Shown here: positions 37,173 through 49,565 of the stretch, piece after piece
How the letters are laid out: each line of letters begins with the position of its first letter
Position numbering within the stretch: the first letter of the stretch is position 1
Assembly: GCA_021018995.1 (NCBI GenBank)
Contig: JAJIZI010000021.1
Span: 366,967-430,966, forward strand
DNA: 64,000 bases
From: Chloranthus sessilifolius
Taxonomy: Eukaryota > Streptophyta > Magnoliopsida > Chloranthales > Chloranthaceae
Direction of reading: 5' to 3'
Program-made: the position numbers and the translations under genes
The notes under the pieces: generated by a model
The model's database searches: none
Told to the model about the DNA's origin: nothing
What the model saw: only the letters and a program-made list of their open reading frames with translations

Positions 37173-40100
37173 CTACCCAAAACCTAACCAACTCCGCAAC
37201 TGACCTATAACCATACCGACAGGTTTAACTTCCTCTTCAAAAATTCTGTGATTTCTCTCACGCCATAGACACCACATAACGGCAAACATCGACGCCCTCC
37301 AAGCCAGCCTTCCCTCCCCCATCAGCTTCACCGCATCCCAGCTGAGCAACAACAAATAAGGCGACTGCGGCATAGACCAAGCCATACCAAAATCTTTTAG
37401 GATGACTCCCCACACCTCCTTAGCCATACGGCAATGAATGAAGAGGTGAGAAGCAGACTCCTCCCCATCGGAACACATAACACACGAACTTGGGACATCA
37501 CTACCCCGCCGAATTAGCTGGTCCCTAGTGAGAATTGTGTCCTTGCACAACACCTAAACAAAGAGCCGGATCTTTAGCGAAATAGGCTCCCTCCACAGCC
37601 ATTTACCCTCGAACCTGATGAGCGGGCGGCGCGACATCCATTGATATAGCGCTTTGACATTGAACTTTCCATCCCGATTCAAGGCCCAAATCCTCTGGTC
37701 AGCCCGTAACCTGTTTTGTTATGTCTCATACAGCCTGCTCAACAGATCTAGATATCGCCCCACCTCGCAGTCCCTGAGGCGCTTTCTGATGACAGCGTCC
37801 CAAACACTCCTCCCACCGACGATCGACACAAACTCGTCAACCCTACCCCCCGGGTTCGACGATAGGGCAAATATATCTGGGTATATATCGTTAAGCGGCC
37901 CCACCTCCAACCAGCGGTCCTCCCAAAAACGTATCCGTGAACCACAACCCCAGCTGTATCGGATTCCTTTCGCCATAAACCCCCAAACACGCGAAATCTC
38001 TCTCCACCATCACGAGGTGTTCCTGTGGGTAGAAAGCTCTATCCCCCAACTCCCCCCGGGCAATCCATACTTCTCGCTTAGAACCCACCACCACAAACTT
38101 CCCCTCTCCTCCTCCCTTCCCGCTCTCCAAATCCACTTACCTAGTAACGCCAGATTGGTTCTTTTAAGGTTAGATCCCAGCCCGCCACAAGCAATCGGCA
38201 GCTGACAAGTGTCCCAATTTACTAGGTGATATCGCCTATTTAAGCCTGCCCCCTCCCAAAGAAAAGACCTTTGGATACGCTCCAAGCGATGAAGAATCTT
38301 GGTGGGACATCTAAACATAGACATGAAGAAGATTGGGGTCGACGATAACACCGCTTTAACCAAGATCAGCCTCCCCCCACTGCTCAAAAACCTTCCTTTC
38401 CAAGACAACAATTGCTGCTCAAACCTCTGCACAACCGGAAGCCAATCATGGCTCGAGGGCTTTCTAATCCCAAGCGGCAAGCCAAGGTATCTAATGGGCG
38501 GCCTCTCAATGCCACATCTAACCGAATCAGCGAGAATAGTCAGGGAGTCCTCATCCACCCCAATGCCAGAGACAGTTGATTTGGAGAGATTAATCCGCTG
38601 TCCTGACACTGCCTCGAACACCGAAAGCACATCAGCCATAGTGCGGAGCTCCATCATATCAGCCTTCCCAAATAAAATAGTGTCATCCGCGTACTGCAAG
38701 TGCATGATGGATCTGCCCTGCTCTCCAACTCGGATCCCAGCAAGCGTGCCCAAGTCCCTAACGCGTCCGATCAGCCCGGATAAAGCCTCCCCAACCAAGT
38801 TGAATAGAAAAGGGGAAAGGGGATCCCCCTGTGTGAGACCCCTAGAGCTCTTGAAATATTCAGCAGACGTACCATTCACCAATACCGAAAACCACGGAGT
38901 AGAGTAGCACCCGCGCATCCATTTCCTCCAAGTAGCCCCAAAACCCACCCTTTTTAGCATGTAGTCTAAATTCTCCCAGCTGACCCGGTCGTAAGCTTTC
39001 TCCATATCTACCTTTCAGACAATGGCCGGCTTTCGTTGAGTAAAGGCCGAATGAATGGTCTCGTTAGCGACCGCCACCAGATCCGTCAGATGCCTACCAC
39101 GGACGAAAGCCCCGTGATAATAAAAAATAATAGAACCCATCACCCATTTCATCCTGTTGGCCAGCACCCTTGATATAATCTTGTAGAGGCAATTAATCAG
39201 GCTGATTGGTCGGTAGTCGGAAATATTCTCAGCCCCATGCTTCTTGGGGATGAGGGTAATAAATGTAGAGTTTAAAGCTCTCCCGATAAAACCAGTCGAG
39301 TGGAACTCAAGGAAGACCTCCATCAGATCCATCTTAATGACCTCCCAGAAAGTGCGGTAAAATTCCATGGTAAAACCGTCCGCCCCTGGCACTTTGTTGC
39401 TGCCGCCGAATCTAATCGTTGTCCATACTTCATCCTCCGTAAAAACACTCTCCAAGCCCCTGCTAACCTCCTCCGATAGAGCAGGGAAAGATAACTCATC
39501 CAAACCCGGCCTCGAAAGGTCGTCATCGGAATACAATCGCTCGTAGAAGCCAACGATACTGTCACGCACCTGATCGTGACCCGAGTACGTCACCCCATCC
39601 ACCATGATACTCCCCAGATACTTCAACTTATTACGGGCATTAGCGACCGCATGAAAATACTTCGTATTGGCATCCCCCTCTTTGAACCATCGAGCCTTCG
39701 CCTTCTGCATCCAAAACACTTCCTCGGCCCTACATACCTCTCTGAACTCCACCTTAGCCTGTAATCTGATCTCCCTTTCCTCACCCGACAAGTTTCTGGT
39801 TTCCTCCAAATTGTCTAACACCCTCAGCTTAGAAAGTAGGTTCTCCTTTCTAACTTGCACCCTTCCATAATCGTCTCTGTTCCAGGCCTTGATTCTATCC
39901 TTTAACCACCGGAGCTTAGAGAGGAATCTGAAAGTAGCCGTCTCGTTCGGCCCATGTTCTGACCACCAGCCCCGAACCTTCTGCCGAAAAATCTCATCCA
40001 ATAACTACATGTTTTCAAACCAAAAAGGGGAAGAACCCTTTCCGCAGGATTCACAAGTGAGTCCAATAGGGCGATGATCCGAAATGGCCCGTGCGAAAGC

Positions 40101-40737
40101 TTCCAGACGGGCCCCTGGGAAAATGTCGAGCTAATCAGTAGAACATAGGAATCTGTCCAACCTCCTGAGAGACGACAAATCCTGCAGACTCGACCACGTA
40201 AACTGCGCCCCCACCAGTGGAATATTGAATAATCCCCAGGCCGTAATGAAGGAGTTGAAATCCCTCATAACCCCCTGATTAGCAGGCCCGCCCTGCTTTT
40301 CTGAATCCCACCGGATAGCATTAAAGTCCCCAGCCAGGCAGAGCGGCAAATCCCATCGAGCAGCCAAAGCATTTAGTTCAAACCAGAACCCATCCCTCTC
40401 CCAATCAGTCGCTGAACCATAAATACCCGCAAAGCTCCATATTTCCCCGCCACTTTATCCCGGAACACCAGAAAATGTATTGATTCCTCATCCACCTTGT
40501 CAAACAGAACCGTCGACCAGGCCACGAGAATCCCTCCAGAAGCACCAATGGAGTCGAATCCGACCTAATCCCAGCTGTTCCCCCCAATACCGAGACAACC
40601 TTCCTATCACAGGTACCCCACTTAGTTTCTTAAAGGGTAACAATAGCAAGATTAAACACCGCAATCACCTGTTTAGCCCCCGCCCGCTTCTGCCCATCAC
40701 ATATTCCTCTTACATTCCAAGATAAGATCTTCATTCC
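37173..40737 (-). pseudogene. LINE ORF2: endonuclease, reverse transcriptase, zinc-binding domain
   Basis: Starts at the ATG read from 40737 (MKILSWNVRGICDGQKR), the usual ORF2 opening. The apurinic-like endonuclease has LAGDFNAIRWDSE (about 40310) and FTWSSLQD. Reverse transcriptase spans 38010-40001: DYRPISLINCLYKIISRVLA, then a TGA just before KVDMEKAYDRVSWENLDYML, LTQGDPLSPFLFN and the catalytic HLQYADDTILF (about 38690). The C-terminal zf-RVT segment (37173-37553) has CVMCSDGEESASHLFIHC. A stop replaces Gln near 40625, and further breaks lie near 40370-40440, 39010 and 37560-37720. It would nick target DNA and reverse-transcribe its own mRNA. Confidence 0.92.
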
Positions 40738-40899
40738 GTAACCAATTCGTAGCCTGCCCGACTAAAAAGAAACTGCTACATCCCCCTCGCCCTCCTCCCA
40801 TCCGACATATCCCATCGTAGCCGCGCTAGTTCCCGCGATCCACCTCGCTGCTTTCTCTTGGTAACCTGATGGCCCGTAATGACTGATCTAAATACCTCT

Positions 40900-43851
40900 C
40901 ACAATTCAGCCTGTGAACCCTTAAATGACATCCCAAGGTTTCGCCCCACTTCGATCAACCAATCGATTTCCACCATCAATTCGACTTCCTGGGCAATTCC
41001 AAGCTCAGTAGGATCTGGGCATAGTTGCAACTGCATCTCCCTTTCCGTCAAACTTCTCATCCCAGCATCTACTGTATCCGGCCAGCACCCCCGTTGAATC
41101 TCCATTCCCAACTCGTCATATCCCGAATCGATCACATCTCCAAAGACCATAGCGGCATCCCTGGCAGTGGTGCTGCACCAACGGAGGACTTCTACCTCTC
41201 TTGCAGCTCCTCCCAGTCATCCCCATCCTAACAGCTGAAAAGGAGCCACGGGTCCCCTCATCCACATAATGGGATACGATCTGGGCCTCCAGGTCGGTCC
41301 ACCACTGAAGAGGAAAGCCCAATACCCCTGATCCGTGTATTGAGTGGGTTGGCCAGCTCAAACAACCCGATCCAATAAATCCTCCAGATCCAACCCAACT
41401 CTCCCCCAAGGGGTCCTCAATGCACTTTGGCGTGGCCATCCGGGTCAGCCGCAGGGCCACTCGTGCCGCTAGTGCGTCAAGCATTGGTGGATTGAAGTTG
41501 GGGCAGCGTCGGCGCGTTACCAAGCCATGAAGGCTTCGCCATTGGTACTCCAAGAGCTTCGGTCGTGGGCCAAGAGGGCACGTGACATGGTGACAGTTTG
41601 GGTCGTGCGGTGCCAGCGGGTGGCATGCGATGATGAACATGATCAAGCTGGGTTAGCAGTGCGAGGCATTGCGGTATGTCAAACCAAGGGGTTTGAGGTC
41701 CTCCGCCCATTTTTCACACTGTTGATGTTTAAACCATATATATGGGGAAAGGATCTAACAGCCACGTGACGTGTCACTGGCCTAAGTGATCCCCTACAGA
41801 ACGCGTACAATAACCATGTGGGCTTGAGTTCATGTATCCGGGCCTCGCATGGGTGTTAGGTCGCTCTTGTCATGTTGTGCGCTGAAGCCATCATGTTGAT
41901 GGTCCATGACCACCATCCACGATGCGGACCTAAACTCTAAGTGGGGCTGCCCCTAGGAATGTCTACGTATAGCTATATGAATTACATTCGGGAATCCGCA
42001 TAGTTTCTAACCTAATGCGCTACCGTGCAGGTTTGAAACGCGAGTAGGCTGATCTAGTTGGAGAAAAGCTAGTTGTCGCACGAGAGATTACGTCGAAAAG
42101 AGTAACTCTGTGACAGTGGGTTCCATGTCCGGAGCACGTGGCACCCCCAAAAGTCGTCGAAGAGTGCCACGTCAGCCCGCCACGTGTCTTCCCCCCCTGC
42201 ACAGGTATAAATCCCCCAGCGTAAAAAACCAGCAAGCCCTCTGACGACCCTCTAGGTCTTTCCAAGCCCTGGCGACGTGTCGACTCCACAAGCAAGCTCG
42301 CTGCCCGAGCCCCCCCCCCCCCCCCCTGCGTCTTCTCTTCTAATATAAACCCTAAACTGCTTTTTATATCCAGAAGCAGCAGAGCTCAGAAGAGGGTCAA
42401 CCACCTCGAGAAACATCGGATCCCAGGTACGTTCCCTTACCTTGTCTGTCCCTTCCGACAGCCCCCTGTTCTCACCTACCCTTTAAACTTGCAGGTCAAC
42501 GCTGTCAGGCTCAAAGTACGAGGTAATTTGGACCGTCGATCCTCTCGTAGATCCGAGATCCCCCGCAGGCACTTCGGTCGTCTGCAGAGCACCAGATCGA
42601 ATCTCGAAACCCACCGTCAGTTGAGAATGAACGACTTGGAGAGTGAAGTCATCCTCCCCAGACGTGGTCGGAGAGCTAGAAGGCCTCGATTGTACGCCAA
42701 AGATGTGGCCGAGCACCCCTTCGTGACTCTCGTCGGTACCCGATCCGTCAGAGCCCATCCATGTCCGACTGGATCCGACAGCGCCTGAACTTCTACTACT
42801 AGCGTGTCTACGAGGCCGACTCCGGAGGGCATCACCCTCGAGGCAACTTCGACCGGATGATACTCGATGATCGTCCGCTCCTGACGTCCGATTTCTACGA
42901 GCTGACAGCACTAGCCGTCGATCAACACATCGATTAGGCGAGGGATTATGTTGACCGACTCAACAACGACGAGGATGCGAACGTGAGACGTGTCTTAGAG
43001 GTTCGCGGACCGGCGGTCGATCCGGACAAAGCGACTGCACCGGTTCTCGATCCCTAGGAACACCTCCGGGGACCACGCATGCAGCGGAAGCCCAAAGATC
43101 TGAACCTAAACCCCCTCTTTCTCCTCCACAATGTGCACCCCACCTACGGCAGGCTCCCATCGTCTGCATTCAATCGGACACCCTTCGATGATGAACCGCT
43201 TTTTGAGGCAACCCGCAGCCAGGTCCTCCAAGCCGAACTGCAAGAGGAACAGAGATAAAGAAATAGGCGATACCTTAGGTCTGTCTGAACTCTCCCAGTT
43301 GTAATTAATCCATCTATGTACAGAGTGTAATGAAATTGTACCTTTGTTTGCGCCGACAACCACCCAGAAATGGGGTAGATTAGCCGCTAGAGAACGTAGG
43401 TGCGAGAGGTTAAAACAGAGAAGCCCGGGACCGGTTCGGTCATCCAAAGTCGGGGGATCCCTCGGACGGACCGACGCTAAAACCGGGCCATGACTCTCAC
43501 CTCAGTCATTCGACGAACTGGGTAGATGGTCCCCAATCATCAGCGAGGTTGAGTCCACCGCTCTATTTCTCCTGGTGACAATCGACCACCCCGGTCTCAC
43601 ATCCCGTAGCTGAGACTCATTTAGAAAGGTCTGCCTCTCCCTCCTCGAATTAGAAATACGATCATCCGCGGATGAAATAGTCTTACCTTGTGCTCGGGTG
43701 GCGTCGCAACCATGACGATGACAGATCGAACGACGACAAAAGTTGATATTACGACACCAACCGCAGACCCAATCTCCAGCCCTGAGCACAAGGCATGGCG
43801 TAACAATCCCGACAGGCATGCTCTCATTCGGTAATATTTTCCCTTAGCCAA
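40900..43851 (-). pseudogene. LINE ORF1 region with DUF4283-like domain, decayed
   Basis: The minus-strand frames between 42960 and 43447 give GLEDLAAGCLKKRF, VQIFGLPLHAWSPEVF and VRILVVVESVN separated by stops. This resembles the DUF4283 RNA-binding-like domain of plant LINE ORF1 proteins (GLPxHxWS motif). The remainder to 40900 should be the ORF1 C-terminus and linker, but I cannot align it by eye. Frame changes are frequent. Confidence 0.6.
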
Positions 43852-44675
43852 AAGCAGCTATTGCTAAGGAACCTAACTAGGTATGAATAATAGGCAAGTT
43901 ATAAATAGGTGAGTAAGCTTTTTGGACGTTTTGGGGGTTTTTGGAATTGGGATCTCCCTTGTGCGTGAGAGTTAGAGAGAGAACTTGGGGCATTGTTTTG
44001 CATGTGAGACTTGGTCATTTAGGCATGGGTATTTGAGGTTCTCTTGTGTTAGGTAAGAATGGAGAATGCGATCTCCATTGTTTGTAGTCTTTGCATATCT
44101 TCTTCTTGATAGTGGAAACACTTTGTTTGACTGCCCGTGGACGTAGGCTTAGGCCAACCACGTAAATCTTGTTCTTATTTGTGGTGTGATCTCTTTCTCG
44201 CTCTTTCTCTATCTCGTATTTTATTCGTTATTTGGTTTATTGATTGTCTTCTTCGCACGTGAAAGCCATCAACTTCAGTGATTGGAAGTGCCAAGGTTTT
44301 TTCGAGGGATTTTTGCACAACAACCATCACGTACTTGTACATGGCAAGATATTACCAGCTCAGCTCATCACAGGAATTCTCAACGCCTTCCCTGAGTACG
44401 GTTTGTTCTTCAAAGCCACATTTGCTGAGAATTCTCAAGTTAATGTGGTTTTTTCTCGTTAACTACTTAACTTGGGTTATTAATTAATTTATATCTTCAG
44501 GTGTGGCAAAGCAATCCTTAATGCTGAGATAACTCCCATTAATTGGCGGCCCCTAAAAAATTGGCGGCCCCTATAAACTAAACCCCCCCTGAGTGAGATG
44601 GTTCGGGATGCAGTGAATGCCAACTGATTCTATTATTTAAGAATGGTTTGAGTGCTCTAGATTTGGATCTTTGTT

Positions 44676-46164
44676 GTTTACCATGAAAATGTAGATGTTG
44701 GTTTCAGGGATAATTGAGCTCCGTCTCGTTGAGGTTACATCTTCGCCATCTCACATTTTAGGCTACCTGGTGAAAGATTTTTACCAATCCAAGTCTCCAA
44801 ATGGCAGGTTATCATTTGAAGTAACCTCAACTCAATCATTATGACAATAAGGCGATTTGAATCATCTGATCATAGCACTTTAATATCCACCGTTATTCAT
44901 ATCTACTGTATGGTCTATCCATGTTAACTTGCTAGGATCGGATGGTATAATCCTTTGATGATTGTGTTTTTGGGATGAGTTAAGTTTAAATGATGACCAC
45001 AAATTGGACGATTCGGATTGGTCAAAATGTATGCCATGTAGCCTAAAAGTGGGATGGTGTGAGGCATATCTTGATTGCCAACCCCAAATAGTTCAGACGA
45101 TGGTAGAAGGTGCAGAATGGTATATAGATATGTAATTGTACTCTTGGAGGCCAGGAAAATAACTCATAAAAAATATGGTACGACTAGTCTCACCCGTTTT
45201 CGAATTTCCACAAATTTTCACGGACGAAACCATTAACTGATTTGAATCAGAATAGAGATTGTTTTCTATTCCAATCTTCCTCACGATAGATCTTAAGATC
45301 GTGTTAGATGGTCAGATGTTGATTCCACATAGCACACATCCCCAAAAGTGACCTATATCATGGGCAAAGGAGTTGACCTTCACTTTTAAGGACTTGTGCC
45401 ATGTGGAATCCAAATCAGACCCTCTGATAGGCCGCCCATGATCATAATCTATATTGTGCAGGAGATTGGAACAAAAAAAATTCTCCATCGTCTGATTCAA
45501 ATCAGTTAATGGCTTTCGTCCGTGAAAAATTGTGGTACTCACTGCCAAAACTGGTGAGAATTGCCGTACCAAAAAAATATTTAATATAAAAATAGAGTGC
45601 AGACTCTTGTACAGACTATATATGCTTACCATATGCAGCCACTTCTTGGTTGCTTTCCTTCATTTTTGGTTTTTTTTATACGGCCAAGACAACCTCGAGG
45701 AGCAGGCATGCATGCCCTTGATATTAAACTTAGTACTTTCACTTTCAGAGCTAAATCTTGAAATTAAATTGGTAATTTTTTATAATAAAAAAATGGCAGC
45801 ACCTAGAGAGTGTGCTGCGGCATCTTATTTAAAAGATAGAATTGATAATTTTCGGACTTTTGCCGCATGGAATCGCAATCTAAGCAGGCTGATTTGGTGT
45901 AAAGATCTTTCGTACAAAATATTGGCAAGAAAGATGATCCTATCATATGATTCAAGAGAGTCCAAATTAACAGTTGATTGCATTGAACCATATGATAGAG
46001 ATCATGCTTAGTGCCAATCTTTTGCACCGAAGGCATTTTATATCATGCTCCTTATATCAGACGGCTTAGATGAGACGTCCACGTCCCACAAGTCCTAAAA
46101 ATATGCCTTTTTTAAAAATATTGTGCAACACAATTTTTAGGTGGAAGTAGTGCTTTTAATTTTA
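44676..46164 (+). repeat. 1.5-kb duplicated segment, copy A
   Basis: From GTTTACCATGAAAATGTAG to about GCTTTTAATTTTA it matches 53025-56004 (minus the Mutator insertion) throughout. It contains a MITE (45177-45572) present in both copies and a recognisable empty site for the element at 53310. No gene was recognised; the 159-codon frame at 45532-46011 is not preserved in copy B. Confidence 0.9.
45177..45572. mobile_element. MITE inside the duplicated segment, copy A
   Basis: Terminal inverted repeats GGTACGACTAGTCTCACC and GGTGAGAATTGCCGTACC, with long internal inverted similarity (AACTGATTTGAATCAGA against CTGATTCAAATCAGTTAA). AAAAAATAT flanks both ends, a 9-bp duplication suggesting a Mutator relative. 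Confidence 0.65.
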
Positions 46165-47599
46165 AACCAAAACTTTGTAAATGCGCGCCTCACTTAAATG
46201 AAAAAGAACTTATGCCCCACTAAATGAGGAAGAGAAAAACAAAGGGATCTACATGAAGACCTCCCTCATCACTCATACAAGAATGCTTAAAATTTGAGAC
46301 GCTAAAATGATTAAGGCAAACTGGAGGTTCAAACCCAGTGAATGATTTCCCCAACATCACGATCACTGCCGTAAAAGATGGTGATCATGATGATGTATCT
46401 TATCTAATTAGATATGTAAACTTAGTCACAGCACCATTTATCTAATTAGATTTTCCGTCCAAACTAGCCTTTAAAAGAAGGGGGCTCAAACCCAATCTTT
46501 AGTGTTTGCAATTCTATGAATTACAATCTTTGGCAGCATTGTATACCGGGACTATAGGGTTCAAACCCACCAGGTGCTGGGTTCAAATCAGGTGCGATCC
46601 ATGTGGCATCCATCTGAGGGATTGAGTTCTATGGCAATTTGCCCAAGGACAATCAGCAGGCACCCAAAAAATTTGGGCATGATCCGATGTATGGGCAGAA
46701 CCCAAACTTTTACCAAAAAAACTTTTTTTAAAAAACGTTTTTTTATAGATCACATGCCACATGGCACATGATCCCAAAGTTTTGGAATCACGTGCCACAT
46801 GGCATATGATCCAGGGGCGAGAAGGGAAAATTAAGTCAGGTAAGATGAAGAGAGGAAAAGATTATTTTTTAAAAGAGAATGACAAGAATGCACTTATAAA
46901 TTATTGCCCCCTCTAAAATCTCTCAAAAAGCCAAAATTCACTCTCACTTTCAAAAATCTCTCCCAAAAGCTAAAGCTTTTATACTGTTCATATGCATGTC
47001 ATTCTACTAGTATCTATATAACATAAAAAATAGTTTTCTATATAAGACAATAAAAGACTACGACAAAAGGGCTTAGAAACAGCATAAGCCTAATTGATTC
47101 CAAGACGATGATCAACAAATAGAGATCCAATTAGGCAAGCATGGATGCCTAGTTTTGAAATTTCATATTCTTGATTAATCACATTTCAATCAAGAAGATA
47201 ATTTAACAAACTTACAAAATTTCCTGCCTCCTTACAAGTGATCAGAAGGCCTTAGCAACTAGAAAATGGTTTTCCGGGGATATGTTAGCTGGAACCTATT
47301 TTACAAGCTGTGCTTCTATCTAATCCATGCTCTTTAACCCACATCAGTCTCCCTATATCAATAATGTCTTTGCATATAAATCCCAACACGTAAATAACTA
47401 ATGTGACACTCCATCATTTCCAATTTTGCCCGAATAACTAAGCATCATCTGGAATCATAAAAGTCATAAAAGAGAATCCTCATCAAAGTGTTTAAACTAT
47501 TTAATCTGTATAGACTGTGAGGAGTGCTTGAATTCTATGGTATTGATTCTCACATGAATTTACATTCTCTGTAAATCAGAGAAACCTTTTCTTTGCCTA
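46165..47599. other. Intergenic, no gene recognised
   Basis: Contains CACATGCCACATGGCACATGATCC-type inverted words near 46745-46815 and A-rich tracts. Nothing with splice sites or LTR ends was found. Confidence 0.4.
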
Positions 47600-47790
47600 C
47601 TATAGAGATGCTTGCCCATTCCCTTCTTTCTGATCATCTAGATTACCCAAGAGATCAGTGATGGTAATCTTCCCGGAGTTGTTGGGGTCGAGCTTGTCGA
47701 ACTGATTACAGATTAGCTATATCATTCTCTCCGATCTTTCCCAACTCTTTGAGCTTGTAGATTACGTAGTCCGACAAATCAGTTGGGTAA
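47600..47790 (-). pseudogene. Two-pore K+ channel (TPK/KCO) C-terminal EF-hand exon
   Basis: The minus strand reads SDYVIYKLKELGKIGENDI followed, one frame over, by FDKLDPNNSGKITITDLL, the second EF-hand of plant vacuolar TPK channels (loop D-P-N-N-S-G-K-I), and ends with TAG at 47600-47602. One frameshift (around 47720) disables it. It belongs with the pore fragments at 52128-52669, about 4.4 kb away on the same strand. Confidence 0.82.
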
Positions 47791-48072
47791 TAGGAAACTT
47801 TCCTCAATGGCACCAAAACGGAAGTCATACATATTGAGCTTTGAGTATCGGGCGTCATCTATCAGATGCCCCGATTGTATCAGAAACTTAGTGGCAGTAG
47901 AAACAGCTAAATCAGTAGATCTAAGTACAAGATAATAAGCTATTTTTGGACTGGAGCATCTATGGATAGCTAGATTCATTAATGGGATCGCACTAAACAG
48001 AAGATCGATAACTACAACTCTAGTCAATTTAGCTGGATCACCGACATATGGCACACTAACCTTACCGGACAT
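47779..48072 (-). CDS. Unidentified ORF, 97 codons
   Basis: An open frame starting MSGKVSVPYVGDPAKL and ending ARYSKLNMYDFRFG plus ten residues. It directly precedes the TPK EF-hand exon. No domain recognised; mixed polar composition without a clear membrane segment. It may be transposon-derived. Confidence 0.3.
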   Translation of the reverse strand: MSGKVSVPYVGDPAKLTRVVVIDLLFSAIPLMNLAIHRCSSPKIAYYLVLRSTDLAVSTATKFLIQSGHLIDDARYSKLNMYDFRFGAIEESFLLPN

Positions 48073-49083
48073 AACCTAACTTATGATGAAGGGTTGTTTG
48101 TTGCTTTTGACATAATCCACACCGCAATTATATGAGCAACCCTCTCTAAAGTTTAAATTTGTATTAGGCTTGATTATTGGGGTTATCAATAAAATGACCC
48201 TTTTAAATGTATATGGAAAAAATTTTCATTTTTTGTTGGGTAATATTGGATAAAGATTAGACTTGGTTTAAGAAGAAAATGCATTTCAAAGAGAAATATT
48301 TTATTACTCAAAAGCCTCTGTTAATGTATCCATAGTCAGTGTCCTAAAGCTCTCCTTCACCATAATCCAATCAATCCCAAACCAATGCTCTGCAACAGAA
48401 CTCAAGACATCCTGAATCCTCGATTATTCTTTGTATCACTATGGCAAAAAATCAGTGACCTGATTTTACAAACCAAAATCATACATGTGAGCTGATCTGA
48501 ATGCGGGCAACGAGTTGTTCTCTAAGCTGAACACAGGCAAGAATGTGGGAGGCAGCACCTACCTTACCCAAAAACTAATTTAGTTACACAGAGCTTTGTT
48601 GTGATTTAGCATTTTGAAAAGGCCATGGCATGCACAGGGATATAGGTACCCATGTTATATTCATATTATATCATATAATATATAGTCTTACGTAGTATGA
48701 ATTTTTTCAATTACTTATTTATATTTTTGCTAATGACAAACATAATAATTTAATTGTAAGTTCCGAAATAGTGGCAATAATAAAACAAGGTACAGTATGG
48801 AGTCGATGAGGTCTAGAAAGCATAAGCCTTCGGTAGTAAGTAGTTTTTAAGGAAACCTCACATGGTCTCCATATACATCCTCCTTATGCTTGATTTATAA
48901 AGTGGAAGTACCACTATGGGTAGCTTTGAGAAATTTCATTGATCATGCCTCCTAAAAGAACTCAAGCAGAGGCATCAGAGGCATGGTTAAAGATCTCAGT
49001 TTTCCGTCCTAGCCTGATGCTGAGACGGGACACTACGTATAGACTTGTCAGATGATTTAGTGCAAAAAGTAGGCCCATATAGC
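48073..49083. other. Intergenic, nothing assigned
   Basis: A/T-rich, no splice-supported exon or transposon end visible. Confidence 0.4.
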
Positions 49084-49454
49084 TGTTGGAGACGTAATAT
49101 GTGGTGAACTAGGTGTTAGTAACACCGGATACACTAGTATGAGAGATGTGCATAGTATTTTTAGTCCTACATGAGTAAAACTGTAATTGGTCTCTATGTA
49201 GCCCTTCATATAAAAGGTCTCTATAGCAGCTTTTGTCATTTTATACAAGAATATGTGCAATCTCTTCTCCTTCATGCTCAAACAACGATGTCTTGTCCCA
49301 GATGTCTCATTTAAGGTCTCTATAGCAGCTTTTGTGACCGTGATCAGAGTAAAATCAGACGGGATTGGCTTGGCTGGGCCAAGTTCTGCTTTTGATTGGG
49401 TTGATCTCAACTTGCTGATTTGTTTGCCAAAACCACACTTGGGAACTCCCAACA
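49084..49454. mobile_element. Possible small copia/TRIM-type solo LTR
   Basis: Starts TGTTGGAGACG and ends GGAACTCCCAACA, good inverted ends; has a TATA-like CATATAAAAGG and an internal direct repeat CTCTATAGCAGCTTTTGT. No matching target duplication was found, so the call is tentative. Confidence 0.4.
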
Positions 49455-49565
49455 TGTGAAATAATCACTAACAAGTTTCTACTCTCGTTTTTTACTTCCA
49501 GACAATAGTTCAATGAGGAGAACATAGCATCGTCATGCATGCGTAGTCCATAATTAATCAATCGT

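Larger units (their letters stand above)
36978..43874 (-). mobile_element. Nearly full-length L1-type LINE, 6.9 kb
   Basis: Flanked by a perfect 15-bp target duplication, AACTAGGTATGAATA (36963-36977 and 43875-43889). The order on the minus strand is ORF1 region (about 43850-40900), ORF2 (40737 to about 37173) and a short A/T-rich 3' tail at 36978-37020. Several stop codons interrupt both ORFs. GC content is clearly higher than in the surroundings, as is usual for plant LINEs of this type. Confidence 0.93.
36722..44322 (+). mobile_element. Solo Ty1/copia LTR, itself split by a LINE
   Basis: Begins TGTTGGGTTTTTGCC and ends GCACAACA, the inverted TGTTG...CAACA of copia LTRs. It is flanked by the 5-bp duplication ACCAT (36717-36721 and 44323-44327). 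Removing the inner LINE leaves about 690 bp: 36722-36977 and 43890-44322. The right part has the GCCCGTGGACGTAGGC and CCACGTAAATCTTG words common at the 3' end of plant copia LTRs. Orientation plus is inferred from these. No internal region remains. Confidence 0.85.
36662..44462 (+). pseudogene. Unidentified host exon split by a copia LTR
   Basis: After a C/T-rich acceptor (GGGCTGCAG) the frame reads GDLDEVDQQRAILSLLQRHH up to 36721 and continues, after the inserted LTR, at 44328 with VLVHGKILPAQLITGILNAF and onward. Removing the LTR and one copy of ACCAT restores one open frame of more than 55 codons, ending either at a GTTAAT donor (about 44440) or at the TAA at 44460. I do not recognise the protein. 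The continuity of frame across the insertion is the evidence that this was coding. Confidence 0.6.

Noticed and set aside
37654..38907. Plus-strand frames of 183 and 202 codons
   Set aside because: They are antisense shadows of the GC-rich LINE reverse transcriptase on the minus strand.
42489..42911. Frames of 99 and 142 codons in the GC-rich part of the LINE
   Set aside because: No ORF1 motif fits them and the neighbouring DUF4283-like pieces are in other frames; high GC makes long frames by chance.
49084..49454. A definite solo copia LTR
   Set aside because: Ends fit but the flanks (ATAGC and TGTGA) do not match, so it is kept only as a low-confidence feature.
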